Of a stretch of 64,000 nt of DNA, positions 57,394 through 64,000 are shown one piece after another. Under the pieces are notes generated by a model that worked only from the letters and a program-made list of their open reading frames with translations, was not told the origin of the DNA and did not search any database. Each line of letters begins with the position of its first letter. Positions within the stretch are counted from its first letter, which is position 1. Both the position numbers and the translations under genes were made by a program. Source of the DNA: Caballeronia sp. BR00000012568055 (GTDB lineage: Bacteria; Pseudomonadota; Gammaproteobacteria; Burkholderiales; Burkholderiaceae); NCBI RefSeq assembly GCF_029439455.1, contig NZ_JAQFVG010000358.1, forward strand, positions 1 to 64,000. The letters run 5' to 3'.

Positions 57394-57597
57394 ATGGCAG
57401 ATCTGATTTTGCGAAATGTTGACGAAAAACTGATTGCTCGCCTGGAGGAAGTCGCTGGCTTGTTCCTGAAGAGCCCGGAGGCGTATCACCTCGAAATCCT
57501 CGAACACGGATTGGAGCAGACTCGTAATCGGGCCTTCATCGAAGATCTGATGCGTATGCCGAATGTCGGCGACGACGAAGACTTCGCAAGAGTCTGA
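57394..57597 (+). CDS. FitA-like antitoxin
   Basis: The product has 67 residues. The N-terminal ribbon-helix-helix (ADLILRNVDEKLIARLEEVA) binds operator DNA. The C-terminal tail, residues 55-67 (MPNVGDDEDFARV), is the conserved segment that enters the active site of the cognate PIN toxin. The start at 57394 follows AAGGAG. The toxin begins 17 bp downstream. Confidence 0.88.
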   Translation: MADLILRNVDEKLIARLEEVAGLFLKSPEAYHLEILEHGLEQTRNRAFIEDLMRMPNVGDDEDFARV

Positions 57598-57614
57598 GCG
57601 TTGAGCGAAACGCT

Positions 57615-58031
57615 ATGTACCTTGCCGATACCAACGTCATCAGTGAGCGAAGGAAAGAGGAGCGCGCGAACAAAGGTGTGCGTGCCTTCTTCGAGCAGGC
57701 GGAGAAGGACCAACGCGCTGTTCATCTCTCAGTCGTGGCGATTGCCGAAATCAGGCGCGGCATCGAAATGTCTCGTCGCAGATCAGACGATGAGCAGGCG
57801 CGTGTTCTCGAAAGATGGCTATTCTCGATCATGCGAGAGTACGAGCCGCTGATCTTGACAGTCGACAGAGAAATCAGCGAATTGTGGGGACGACTTCGTG
57901 TGCCACACGCAGAGCCGGCCATCGACAAACTGATTGCGGCAACCGCGCTGACTTACGACTTGACGGTCGTCACGCGTAATGTGAAGGACTTTGAAGGCAC
58001 GAACGTCAGAGTGCTGAATCCATTCGAGTAG
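57615..58031 (+). CDS. VapC/FitB-type PIN-domain toxin
   Basis: The product has 138 residues. The PIN-domain acidic residues are present: Asp5 in YLADTNVIS, Glu in AIAEIRRG, Asp in AIDKLIAA and Asp in RNVKDF. It should be a metal-dependent ribonuclease inhibited by the upstream FitA-like protein. It is closely related to the second PIN toxin at 58286, which indicates a tandem duplication. Confidence 0.9.
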   Translation: MYLADTNVISERRKEERANKGVRAFFEQAEKDQRAVHLSVVAIAEIRRGIEMSRRRSDDEQARVLERWLFSIMREYEPLILTVDREISELWGRLRVPHAEPAIDKLIAATALTYDLTVVTRNVKDFEGTNVRVLNPFE

Positions 58032-58059
58032 TTTAATCAATCACTATAAACGACCACCC

Positions 58060-58299
58060 ATGACCAACCCCACCCCATTACCCGACTCCGAAAAAATCGA
58101 TCCCGCCTATATCGAAAAACTTCGTGCCGAACTTCGCGCCGATATGAAGTACGGCGGTCTCGGTCCTGCGTGCGAGCGCAAGTACGAACCCGAAGATAAC
58201 CGGCGCTTCAACGCCTTTCTCGCGACCATGCCTTACTTTGGAGAAGACGACATTCTCGATCAGATATTGAATGAGGGCCGCGGAAATGTATCTCGCTGA
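58060..58299 (+). CDS. Putative antitoxin with a different N-terminal domain
   Basis: The product has 79 residues and overlaps the second PIN toxin by 14 bp. It lacks the ribbon-helix-helix seen in the first antitoxin. The N-terminal half is charged and predicted helical. Near the C-terminus, residues 57-68 (MPYFGEDDILDQ) resemble the toxin-binding tail of FitA-type antitoxins (MPxxGxDxD). Position, overlap and tail argue for an antitoxin; the DNA-binding part is not recognised. Confidence 0.65.
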   Translation: MTNPTPLPDSEKIDPAYIEKLRAELRADMKYGGLGPACERKYEPEDNRRFNAFLATMPYFGEDDILDQILNEGRGNVSR

Positions 58300-58699
58300 T
58301 ACCAACGTCATGAGCGAGCATAGGAAGCTCCATCGTGCAAACAAAGGCGTACGAGAGTTCTTTGAGCGAGAGGAAGGAGAAGATTCAGTCCATCTCTCCA
58401 TCGTCGTAATCGCGGAGATCCGGCGCGGTGTCGAAATGTCGCGCCGTCGCGGCGATGTCCGCTCGGCGTCCATCTACGGCAACTGGCTCGATTCCGTCAA
58501 AGAGGAATACAAACAACGCATCCTTCCCGTCGATAAAGCCATCGGTGAACTATGGGGCCGCCTTCGCGTGCCGCACGCGGAACCCGCGCTGGACAAGCTC
58601 ATCGCGGCGACGGCGATCGTTCACGGACTCACCGTCGTCACGCGCAATGTAAAAGACTTCGAGGGCACCGACGTGAAAGTGCTGAATCCTTTTGATTGA
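58286..58699 (+). CDS. VapC/FitB-type PIN-domain toxin, second copy
   Basis: The product has 137 residues, with PIN acidic residues as in the first copy. Long identical blocks (IAEIRRG, ELWGRLRVPHAEPA, DKLIAATA, VVTRNVKDFEG, VLNPF) mark the two as recent paralogues. The start at 58286 overlaps the end of the upstream antitoxin-like gene. Confidence 0.9.
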   Translation: MYLADTNVMSEHRKLHRANKGVREFFEREEGEDSVHLSIVVIAEIRRGVEMSRRRGDVRSASIYGNWLDSVKEEYKQRILPVDKAIGELWGRLRVPHAEPALDKLIAATAIVHGLTVVTRNVKDFEGTDVKVLNPFD

Positions 58700-58704
58700 C
58701 GCAA

Positions 58705-58747
58705 GGCCGGCCCGAAGCCAATAAGCAACAAGCAAGAAAAGCCGGCC
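58705..58747. other. Inverted repeat between converging genes
   Basis: GGCCGGC (58705-58711) and GCCGGCC (58741-58747) form a possible stem with a 29-base loop. No clear T-run follows on the plus strand. It is a weak terminator candidate. Confidence 0.3.
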
Positions 58748-58755
58748 CGAGTCGA

Positions 58756-59937
58756 TCAAACCAGTTCAATCCCCATCGCCGTCGCCTCACCACCACCGAT
58801 ACACAAACTCGCCACCCCGCGCTTCGCCCCACGCGCCCGCAACGCCCCAATCAACGTCACCAAAATTCGCGCGCCCGAAGCGCCAATCGGATGCCCAAGC
58901 GCACAAGCGCCGCCATTCACGTTCACACGATCATGCGGCAAATCATGCTCGCGCATCGCGGCCATCGTGACCACGGCGAACGCTTCGTTGATCTCGTACA
59001 AATCGACGTCACCAGAACGCCAGCCGTTCTTATCGAACAATTTGCGGATTGCACCGACCGGTGCGGTCGTGAACAACGCGGGCTGCTGCGCAAACGTGCT
59101 GTGTCCGACCACGCGCGCAAGCGGCGTCACGCCGAGCCGTTGAGCTGTCGATTCCCGCATCATCACCAACGCCGCCGCGCCATCCGATATCGACGATGAA
59201 TCCGCCGCCGTCACCGTGCCATCCTTCGCGAACGCCGGCTTCAGCGACGGAATCTTGTCGATGTTCGCCTTGAACGGCTGCTCGTCGTGATCGATGACCG
59301 TATCGCCTTTGCGCGATGCGACCGTCACCGGCGCAATCTCCCACGCAAACGAACCATCCTCGTTCGCGCGCTTCGCCCGCCGCAAAGATTCCACCGCAAA
59401 CGCATCCTGCGATTCCCGCGAAAACTCGTACGAAGACGCGCATTGCTCCGCGAACGTGCCCATCAGACGGCCTTTGTCGTACGCGTCCTCCAGCCCGTCG
59501 AGGAACATATGATCGAGCACCTGACCGTGTCCCATGCGCATGCCGCCGCGCGCTTTCGGCAGCAGATACGGCGCGTTTGTCATGCTTTCCATGCCGCCCG
59601 CGACGATCGCATCGACCGAACCGGCGAGCAACATATCGTGCGCGAACATCGCCGCGCGCATGCCCGAGCCGCACATCTTGTTGATGGTCGTGCAGCCCGT
59701 GCCGAGCGGCAAGCCGGCGCCAAGCGCCGCCTGACGCGCGGGCGCTTGCCCTTGTCCAGCAGGCAGCACGCAGCCCATGATGGCTTCATCGATTTGTTCG
59801 GGCTTTAAACCGGCGCGCTCGACCGCCGCGCGGATCGCCGCAGCGCCGAGTTCCGGCGCCGTCAGCGATGCGAAATCGCCCTGAAACGCTGCCATCGGCG
59901 TACGCGCCGCCGACACGATAACCACAGCATCACTCAT
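58756..59937 (-). CDS. Acetyl-CoA acetyltransferase (thiolase)
   Basis: The product has 393 residues. The acylated cysteine is in NKMCGSGMRA, the catalytic His in GHPIGASGAR, and the second active-site cysteine in SLCIGGGEA. It condenses or cleaves acetoacetyl-CoA and serves short-chain degradation or polyhydroxybutyrate synthesis. It is the last gene of the merR-aceK-can operon and overlaps the carbonic anhydrase stop by 8 bp. Confidence 0.95.
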   Translation of the reverse strand: MSDAVVIVSAARTPMAAFQGDFASLTAPELGAAAIRAAVERAGLKPEQIDEAIMGCVLPAGQGQAPARQAALGAGLPLGTGCTTINKMCGSGMRAAMFAHDMLLAGSVDAIVAGGMESMTNAPYLLPKARGGMRMGHGQVLDHMFLDGLEDAYDKGRLMGTFAEQCASSYEFSRESQDAFAVESLRRAKRANEDGSFAWEIAPVTVASRKGDTVIDHDEQPFKANIDKIPSLKPAFAKDGTVTAADSSSISDGAAALVMMRESTAQRLGVTPLARVVGHSTFAQQPALFTTAPVGAIRKLFDKNGWRSGDVDLYEINEAFAVVTMAAMREHDLPHDRVNVNGGACALGHPIGASGARILVTLIGALRARGAKRGVASLCIGGGEATAMGIELV

Positions 59938-60691
59938 GTTTCATCTCCTTGATAACGCTTTGTATGACGGCGGGCAGATCGCCCAGACGCGCGGCATCGG
60001 ATGCGAGCACGTCGTTCTCCGCGCCATGCGCGCTGCCGCGGCCCAGCGCCGCGACGCATGACCGATACACCGGATCGATCTCGTCCTGCTTGCCGATCAT
60101 CATGCCCATATTGCGCAGACGGCCATCGTGCACGCCGTAGGTCCAGCCGTGCACGGTCAAATCCTGTCCGCGCGCCCACGCGTCCCCGACGACGGTTGTG
60201 CGGCACACGTTGATGGTCTGCTCGATCGTATTCAGTTCCACCAATCGACGATGCCGCGCCTCGCCGACCGGCCATTCATCGAGCAAGGCCGCATGTTTCT
60301 CGCGCACATCCTCGACGTGACGCAGCCAGTTATCCGCGAGACCGACGCGCTTGCCGACCAGCGCCGCGCCCACGCCCGAGCAGCCGTAATGGCCGACGAC
60401 CATGATGTGCTTCACCTTCAGCAAATCGACCGCGAACTGAATGACGGACAGACAGTTGAGATCCGAGTGCACCACCACATTGGCGATATTCCGATGCACG
60501 AACACTTCGCCCGGCGGCAAACCAATAATCTCGTTAGCGGGCACACGCGAATCCGCGCAACCGATCCACAAATATTCCGGCGTCTGCTGATGCGCGAGCC
60601 GCTCGAAGAACTGCGAATCTTCGCCGAGCTTGTGCGAAACCCAGTTCTCGTTATTGGTGAAAAGATGCGCGAGGGGATTGATGTCAGTCAT
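59930..60691 (-). CDS. can: Beta-class carbonic anhydrase
   Basis: The product has 253 residues. The zinc ligands lie in WIGCADSRVPANEI (Cys, Asp/Arg dyad) and in GHYGCSGVGAAL (His, Cys). It interconverts CO2 and bicarbonate. It is 12 bp after aceK and overlaps the thiolase start. Confidence 0.95.
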   Translation of the reverse strand: MTDINPLAHLFTNNENWVSHKLGEDSQFFERLAHQQTPEYLWIGCADSRVPANEIIGLPPGEVFVHRNIANVVVHSDLNCLSVIQFAVDLLKVKHIMVVGHYGCSGVGAALVGKRVGLADNWLRHVEDVREKHAALLDEWPVGEARHRRLVELNTIEQTINVCRTTVVGDAWARGQDLTVHGWTYGVHDGRLRNMGMMIGKQDEIDPVYRSCVAALGRGSAHGAENDVLASDAARLGDLPAVIQSVIKEMKHE

Positions 60692-60703
60692 GATGATTCA
60701 GCT

Positions 60704-62485
60704 TCAGGCGGTCTGCGCGAATTGCGCCGGATAGCGCACGCTGAAGCGCACCGCCTGATCGTAGGGAAAGAAATCGGCGAGTTCGCCGCGCTGCACTTGT
60801 TCCTTGTGATGCTGCCAGAGCGCGGGATCGAAGAAATCCGCGTGATGGCGCATAAAGGCTTCGCGCACGCGCGGGTCGCCGAGCAGGAACGTGTCGTAGG
60901 TTTCGGGAAAGATATCGTGCGGACCGACGCTGTACCACGGCTCGCCCGACATCTCGTCTTCTTCGTTGCGCGGCGGCGGCACGCGGCGCACGTTGCAATC
61001 GGTGAGATATTCGATCTCGTCGTAATCGTAAAAAACCACGCGTCCGTGCCGCGTGACGCCGAAGTTTTTATACAGCATGTCGCCGGGAAAGATATTGGCC
61101 TGAATCAATTGTTTGATGGCATCGCCATATTCCTTGATGCCGTGATCGATCTGCGCCGCGTCGCCGTTCTGCAAATACAGATTCAACGGCACCATGCGAC
61201 GTTCGATATACACATGCCGGATCACGAGCTTGTCGCCTTCGTATTCGATCATCGAAGGCGCTTCTTTTTGCAGTTCGCGGATCAACGCGTCGTCGAGACG
61301 CGCGAGTGGCAAAGCGACGCTGGAATATTCGAGCGTATCGGCCATCCGGCCTAAACGATCATGCCGTTTGACGAGCAAATACTTGTCTTTGATCTTCTGC
61401 CGCGTGGTGTCCTTCGGCGGCGGAAACGCGTCCTTGATGAGCTTGAACACGTAAGGAAACGAAGGCAGCGTGAACACGATCATCACCAGCCCTTTGATGC
61501 CCGGCGCGATGATAAACCGATCGCTCGAATGCTTCAGATGATGCAGCAAGTCGCGATAAAACAGATTCTTTCCCTGCTTCTGCAAACCGACCGACGTATA
61601 GATTTCGCCCTTCGGTTTATGCGGCATGATCGTGCCGAGAAACTCCACATAAGCCGATGGCACTTCCATATCGACCAGAAAATACGAGTGCGAGAAACTG
61701 AAGATAATGAGCAATTGCTCGCGTGTCAGCAGCACGGTATCGAGCGCGAGCACGCGTGGCTGAACGTGGCGCACGGCAATGGCGAATGGCAACAGCGCGT
61801 CGCCATTGATGATTCGCCCGACGATATACGCCGCCTTGTTCCGATAAAACAGCGACGACAGCACATGAATCTGGAAATTCGGCGCGGGCGTGAAGGCGCC
61901 GAATTCATCGTGCATGGATTGCATCACGCACTGCACATCGCGCGATAAATCCTCGAATGGCGACGCCAATTGAAAGTTCGTGACAATACGCTCGAGCGTC
62001 GCGGCCAGCCCGTCTTTCTCGGGGTAATACGCGCGATACGTCGGCCTGGCGGCGGGTTCGTCGTTCTCGATATATTCGGTCGATATCACCGGCCGCACGA
62101 AGATAAAGTCATTGTTGAAATACGAGCGATGCAAAATCTGACAGCACACCGAATTAAAAAACGTTTCCGCGCATTCCGGCTGCCGATGCGTCGTCAACAA
62201 GCCGATGTAATGCAGCTTGATTTGCTGCCAGATATCGTCGTCGATATTTTCGGCGTCGTATTCATCTTCGAGACTCGTCACACATTCAGCCACCCGATCG
62301 TCATACGATGCAATGCGATCGCGCGCGAGCGTTTGAAGCGCGAGCCAGTCGCCTTCTTCGAAATATTGCTTGGCCTGAATCGCGGCATCGCGAAACACGC
62401 GGTAGTGGCGATTGAAACCATCGAGCAGCGTTTCGGCCACATCGAAACCGATTTGCGAGGAAAGCAGTTTCGGGAAGTGCTTCAT
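60704..62485 (-). CDS. aceK: Isocitrate dehydrogenase kinase/phosphatase
   Basis: The product has 593 residues, the usual length. It reversibly phosphorylates isocitrate dehydrogenase and so sets the split between the Krebs cycle and the glyoxylate shunt. The kinase region includes [15 protein letters not shown] and the catalytic segment [17 protein letters not shown]. The aceA/aceB genes are not in the window. It begins 3 bp after the stop of the merR gene. Confidence 0.96.
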   Translation of the reverse strand: MKHFPKLLSSQIGFDVAETLLDGFNRHYRVFRDAAIQAKQYFEEGDWLALQTLARDRIASYDDRVAECVTSLEDEYDAENIDDDIWQQIKLHYIGLLTTHRQPECAETFFNSVCCQILHRSYFNNDFIFVRPVISTEYIENDEPAARPTYRAYYPEKDGLAATLERIVTNFQLASPFEDLSRDVQCVMQSMHDEFGAFTPAPNFQIHVLSSLFYRNKAAYIVGRIINGDALLPFAIAVRHVQPRVLALDTVLLTREQLLIIFSFSHSYFLVDMEVPSAYVEFLGTIMPHKPKGEIYTSVGLQKQGKNLFYRDLLHHLKHSSDRFIIAPGIKGLVMIVFTLPSFPYVFKLIKDAFPPPKDTTRQKIKDKYLLVKRHDRLGRMADTLEYSSVALPLARLDDALIRELQKEAPSMIEYEGDKLVIRHVYIERRMVPLNLYLQNGDAAQIDHGIKEYGDAIKQLIQANIFPGDMLYKNFGVTRHGRVVFYDYDEIEYLTDCNVRRVPPPRNEEDEMSGEPWYSVGPHDIFPETYDTFLLGDPRVREAFMRHHADFFDPALWQHHKEQVQRGELADFFPYDQAVRFSVRYPAQFAQTA

Positions 62486-62488
62486 GTG

Positions 62489-62914
62489 TTACGCAGCCTT
62501 CGGTTTGCGCCCGCGTTTTTCCGAATCTGCGCTCAATAACGCGCGCGCCTGATCTTCATATGCGGCGAGTTCCGCGAGCGTGGTGTCGAGGTCTTCGCGC
62601 TGACGTTCGAGCACTTCGCGGTGCGCGGCGATGGTATCGGCGAAGGCTTGAAGTTGCGCGGTGGTGCCGGTGGGGGAATCGTAGAGATCGAGCAGCGTGC
62701 GGATTTCCGAAAGCGTGAAGCCGAGCCGTTTGCCGCGCAAGGTGAGCTTCAAACGCGTGCGGTCGCGCGGCGAATACACGCGCCGCAGACCGTTCGAACC
62801 TTCGCGCGCGGGTGCGAGCAAGCCCTGATCTTCGTAGAAGCGAATGGCGCGCGGCGTGACATCGAATTCGCGCGCGAGTTCGGTGATGGTGAAGTGCATG
62901 GTGGACTGAGTCAT
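62489..62914 (-). CDS. MerR-family regulator, LiuR-like
   Basis: The product has 141 residues. A winged helix-turn-helix (FTITELAREFDVTPRAIRFY) is followed by a long coiled-coil dimerisation helix (about 80-125). There is no metal-binding cysteine set. Length and sequence fit LiuR, which controls leucine/isovalerate degradation in many proteobacteria. The start at 62914 lies 38 bp from a dyad operator, so it probably represses itself and the divergent gene. Confidence 0.85.
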   Translation of the reverse strand: MTQSTMHFTITELAREFDVTPRAIRFYEDQGLLAPAREGSNGLRRVYSPRDRTRLKLTLRGKRLGFTLSEIRTLLDLYDSPTGTTAQLQAFADTIAAHREVLERQREDLDTTLAELAAYEDQARALLSADSEKRGRKPKAA

Positions 62915-62951
62915 CGCCGGGCGTGTTTTCTCGCGCAACGTTAGAATGTGG

Positions 62952-62973
62952 AAGTTAACGTTATCGTCAACTT
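62952..62973. promoter_or_regulatory. LiuR-type dyad operator
   Basis: AAGTTAACG-TTAT-CGTCAACTT is an imperfect dyad with 9-base arms and one mismatch. It lies in the 101-bp gap between the merR gene and the divergent MBL hydrolase gene. Arms and spacing are of the MerR type, and the half-site resembles the reported LiuR motif. Confidence 0.65.
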
Positions 62974-63015
62974 GATCAAATTGCAACGCGGCGCAAACCC
63001 GGAGACACGGATCAC

Positions 63016-64000
63016 ATGAACGCACTCGAACATCAACTCGACTATGTTTTCGGCGATACCTTGCCCGAGGCCGGTCATGTGAAGGAAGTCGCGCCGGGCG
63101 TGTTGTGGCTGCGCATGCCGTTGCCGTTCGCGCTCGATCACATCAATCTCTGGCTGCTGCGCGATGAAATCGATGGCGTGCAAGGCTGGACCGTGGTCGA
63201 TTGCGGCATTTCGGACGCCACGATCCGCAGCAACTGGGAACGCGTATTCGACGAAGCGCTCGACGGTCTGCCCGTGCTGCGCGTAATCGTCACGCATTGC
63301 CATCCGGACCATCTCGGCCTCGCGGACTGGATCTGCAACGGTGGCGACAAGCAGCGCTGGAACGTGCGCCTGTGGATATCGCTTGGCGAATACGCGATGG
63401 GCCGCGTGATGGCCGCAGGCGATGGCTCGAACGCAGGCGGCGAGCGCGCCGCGCTGCATTTCGCAACGCACGGCCTCACTGACGAAGCATCGCTCGATGC
63501 GTTACGCAAACGCGATAGCTATTACCCGACTCTCGTGCCATCGATCCCGCTCGAATACCGGCGCATTCGCGATGGCGATCGCATCGAAATTGGCGGGCGT
63601 GATTGGGAAGTAGTGTCGGGCTACGGTCACTCACCCGAACATAGCGCGCTGTACAACGCGCAAGACAAGCTGCTGATTTCCGGCGATATGGTCTTGCCGC
63701 GTATTTCGACGAACGTGTCGGTGTTCGGACTTGAACCGGAAGGCAATCCGCTTGCGCTGTATCTGGAATCGCTCGGGCGTTACGAATCGATGGCGGAGGA
63801 CGTGCTTGCGTTGCCGTCGCATGGCAAGCCGTTTCGCGGCGTGAAGACGCGGATTGGTCAATTACGCGATCATCATCGCGCGCGTTTGGCGGAAGTGCGC
63901 GAGGCGTGCGCGGAAAAGCCATGCAGCGCGGCGGATATCGTGCCGCTCATGTTCAAACGCAAGCTCGATATCCATCAAATGACGTTCGCGCTCGGTGAAG
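63016..64000 (+). CDS. MBL-fold metallo-hydrolase, truncated by the window end
   Basis: The frame opens at ATG 63016 and continues without a stop to base 64000, giving 328 residues. The metal motif is THCHPDHLGLAD near residue 96, with further ligands in GYGHSPEHSA, ISGDMVLP and LPSHGKPF. Three residues around the metal motif differ from class B lactamases, so it is a hydrolase or thioesterase type. It is divergent from the LiuR-like regulator and shares its operator. Probably the remaining leucine/isovalerate genes continue beyond the window. Confidence 0.88.
   Translation, partial: MNALEHQLDYVFGDTLPEAGHVKEVAPGVLWLRMPLPFALDHINLWLLRDEIDGVQGWTVVDCGISDATIRSNWERVFDEALDGLPVLRVIVTHCHPDHLGLADWICNGGDKQRWNVRLWISLGEYAMGRVMAAGDGSNAGGERAALHFATHGLTDEASLDALRKRDSYYPTLVPSIPLEYRRIRDGDRIEIGGRDWEVVSGYGHSPEHSALYNAQDKLLISGDMVLPRISTNVSVFGLEPEGNPLALYLESLGRYESMAEDVLALPSHGKPFRGVKTRIGQLRDHHRARLAEVREACAEKPCSAADIVPLMFKRKLDIHQMTFALGE

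Overview
The window is about 62% GC, densely coded, and carries betaproteobacterial gene sets: metXW, a RegBA redox two-component pair, a bioA-bioF-bioD-bioB operon, aceK, a Burkholderia-type porin and a UbiM-like hydroxylase. It fits a chromosome of Burkholderia sensu lato, probably Caballeronia or Paraburkholderia. This assignment rests on protein resemblance from memory; no database search was run. No tRNA, rRNA, CRISPR array, insertion sequence or prophage was seen. The first gene or two and the last gene are affected by the window edges.

Layout. 1-400: an AT-richer small membrane-anchored protein and the tail of an upstream gene. 433-4421 (minus): metX-metW, then ampG and an M48-family protein whose catalytic Glu is replaced by Gly. 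metX is preceded by a SAM-II-like riboswitch with a readable translational switch. 4692-5290: a Phd/ParE-type toxin-antitoxin pair. 5294-9271: a HAD nucleotidase, argB, a CWC protein and the RegB/RegA pair. 9325-9470: a candidate minus-strand small RNA and a 16-bp palindrome. 9665-16313: a chemoreceptor, a uracil permease with an abnormal C-terminus, a trimeric autotransporter adhesin and a Na+/H+ antiporter. 16681-22441: an EAL phosphodiesterase, a fused indolepyruvate ferredoxin oxidoreductase and a glutathione transferase. 22443-26240: two small unknown proteins and a sugar operon (LacI regulator, AGE isomerase, PfkB kinase). 26437-28831: an acyl-CoA dehydrogenase / PIG-L deacetylase / NodS-like methyltransferase operon of unknown product. 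29080-34650: a transporter, an exported small protein, a porin, a nitronate monooxygenase and a haloacetate-dehalogenase-type hydrolase. 34829-37779: an operon with HMG-CoA lyase, a YbaK protein, a DUF1289-MaoC fusion and an MBL hydrolase.

The most striking locus is a 7.3-kb single-gene nonribosomal peptide synthetase (38058-45386). It reads C-A-T-C-A-T-reductase and ends in an NAD(P)H-dependent release domain, so it should release a dipeptide aldehyde, alcohol or cyclised derivative. It has no tailoring, transport or resistance genes beside it. Its N-terminal condensation domain has a degenerate active-site motif, and its ribosome binding site lies inside a predicted hairpin.

The right third holds a 2-hydroxyacid reductase, a TPR/glycosyltransferase-like protein, the biotin operon, a secreted hydrolase and a ychJ/GST/SDR operon. 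After these come a UbiM-like hydroxylase and two tandem PIN-domain toxin-antitoxin modules that share their toxin but differ in antitoxin architecture. The last part is a merR(liuR-like)-aceK-carbonic anhydrase-thiolase operon, with a dyad operator and a divergent MBL hydrolase that runs off the end.
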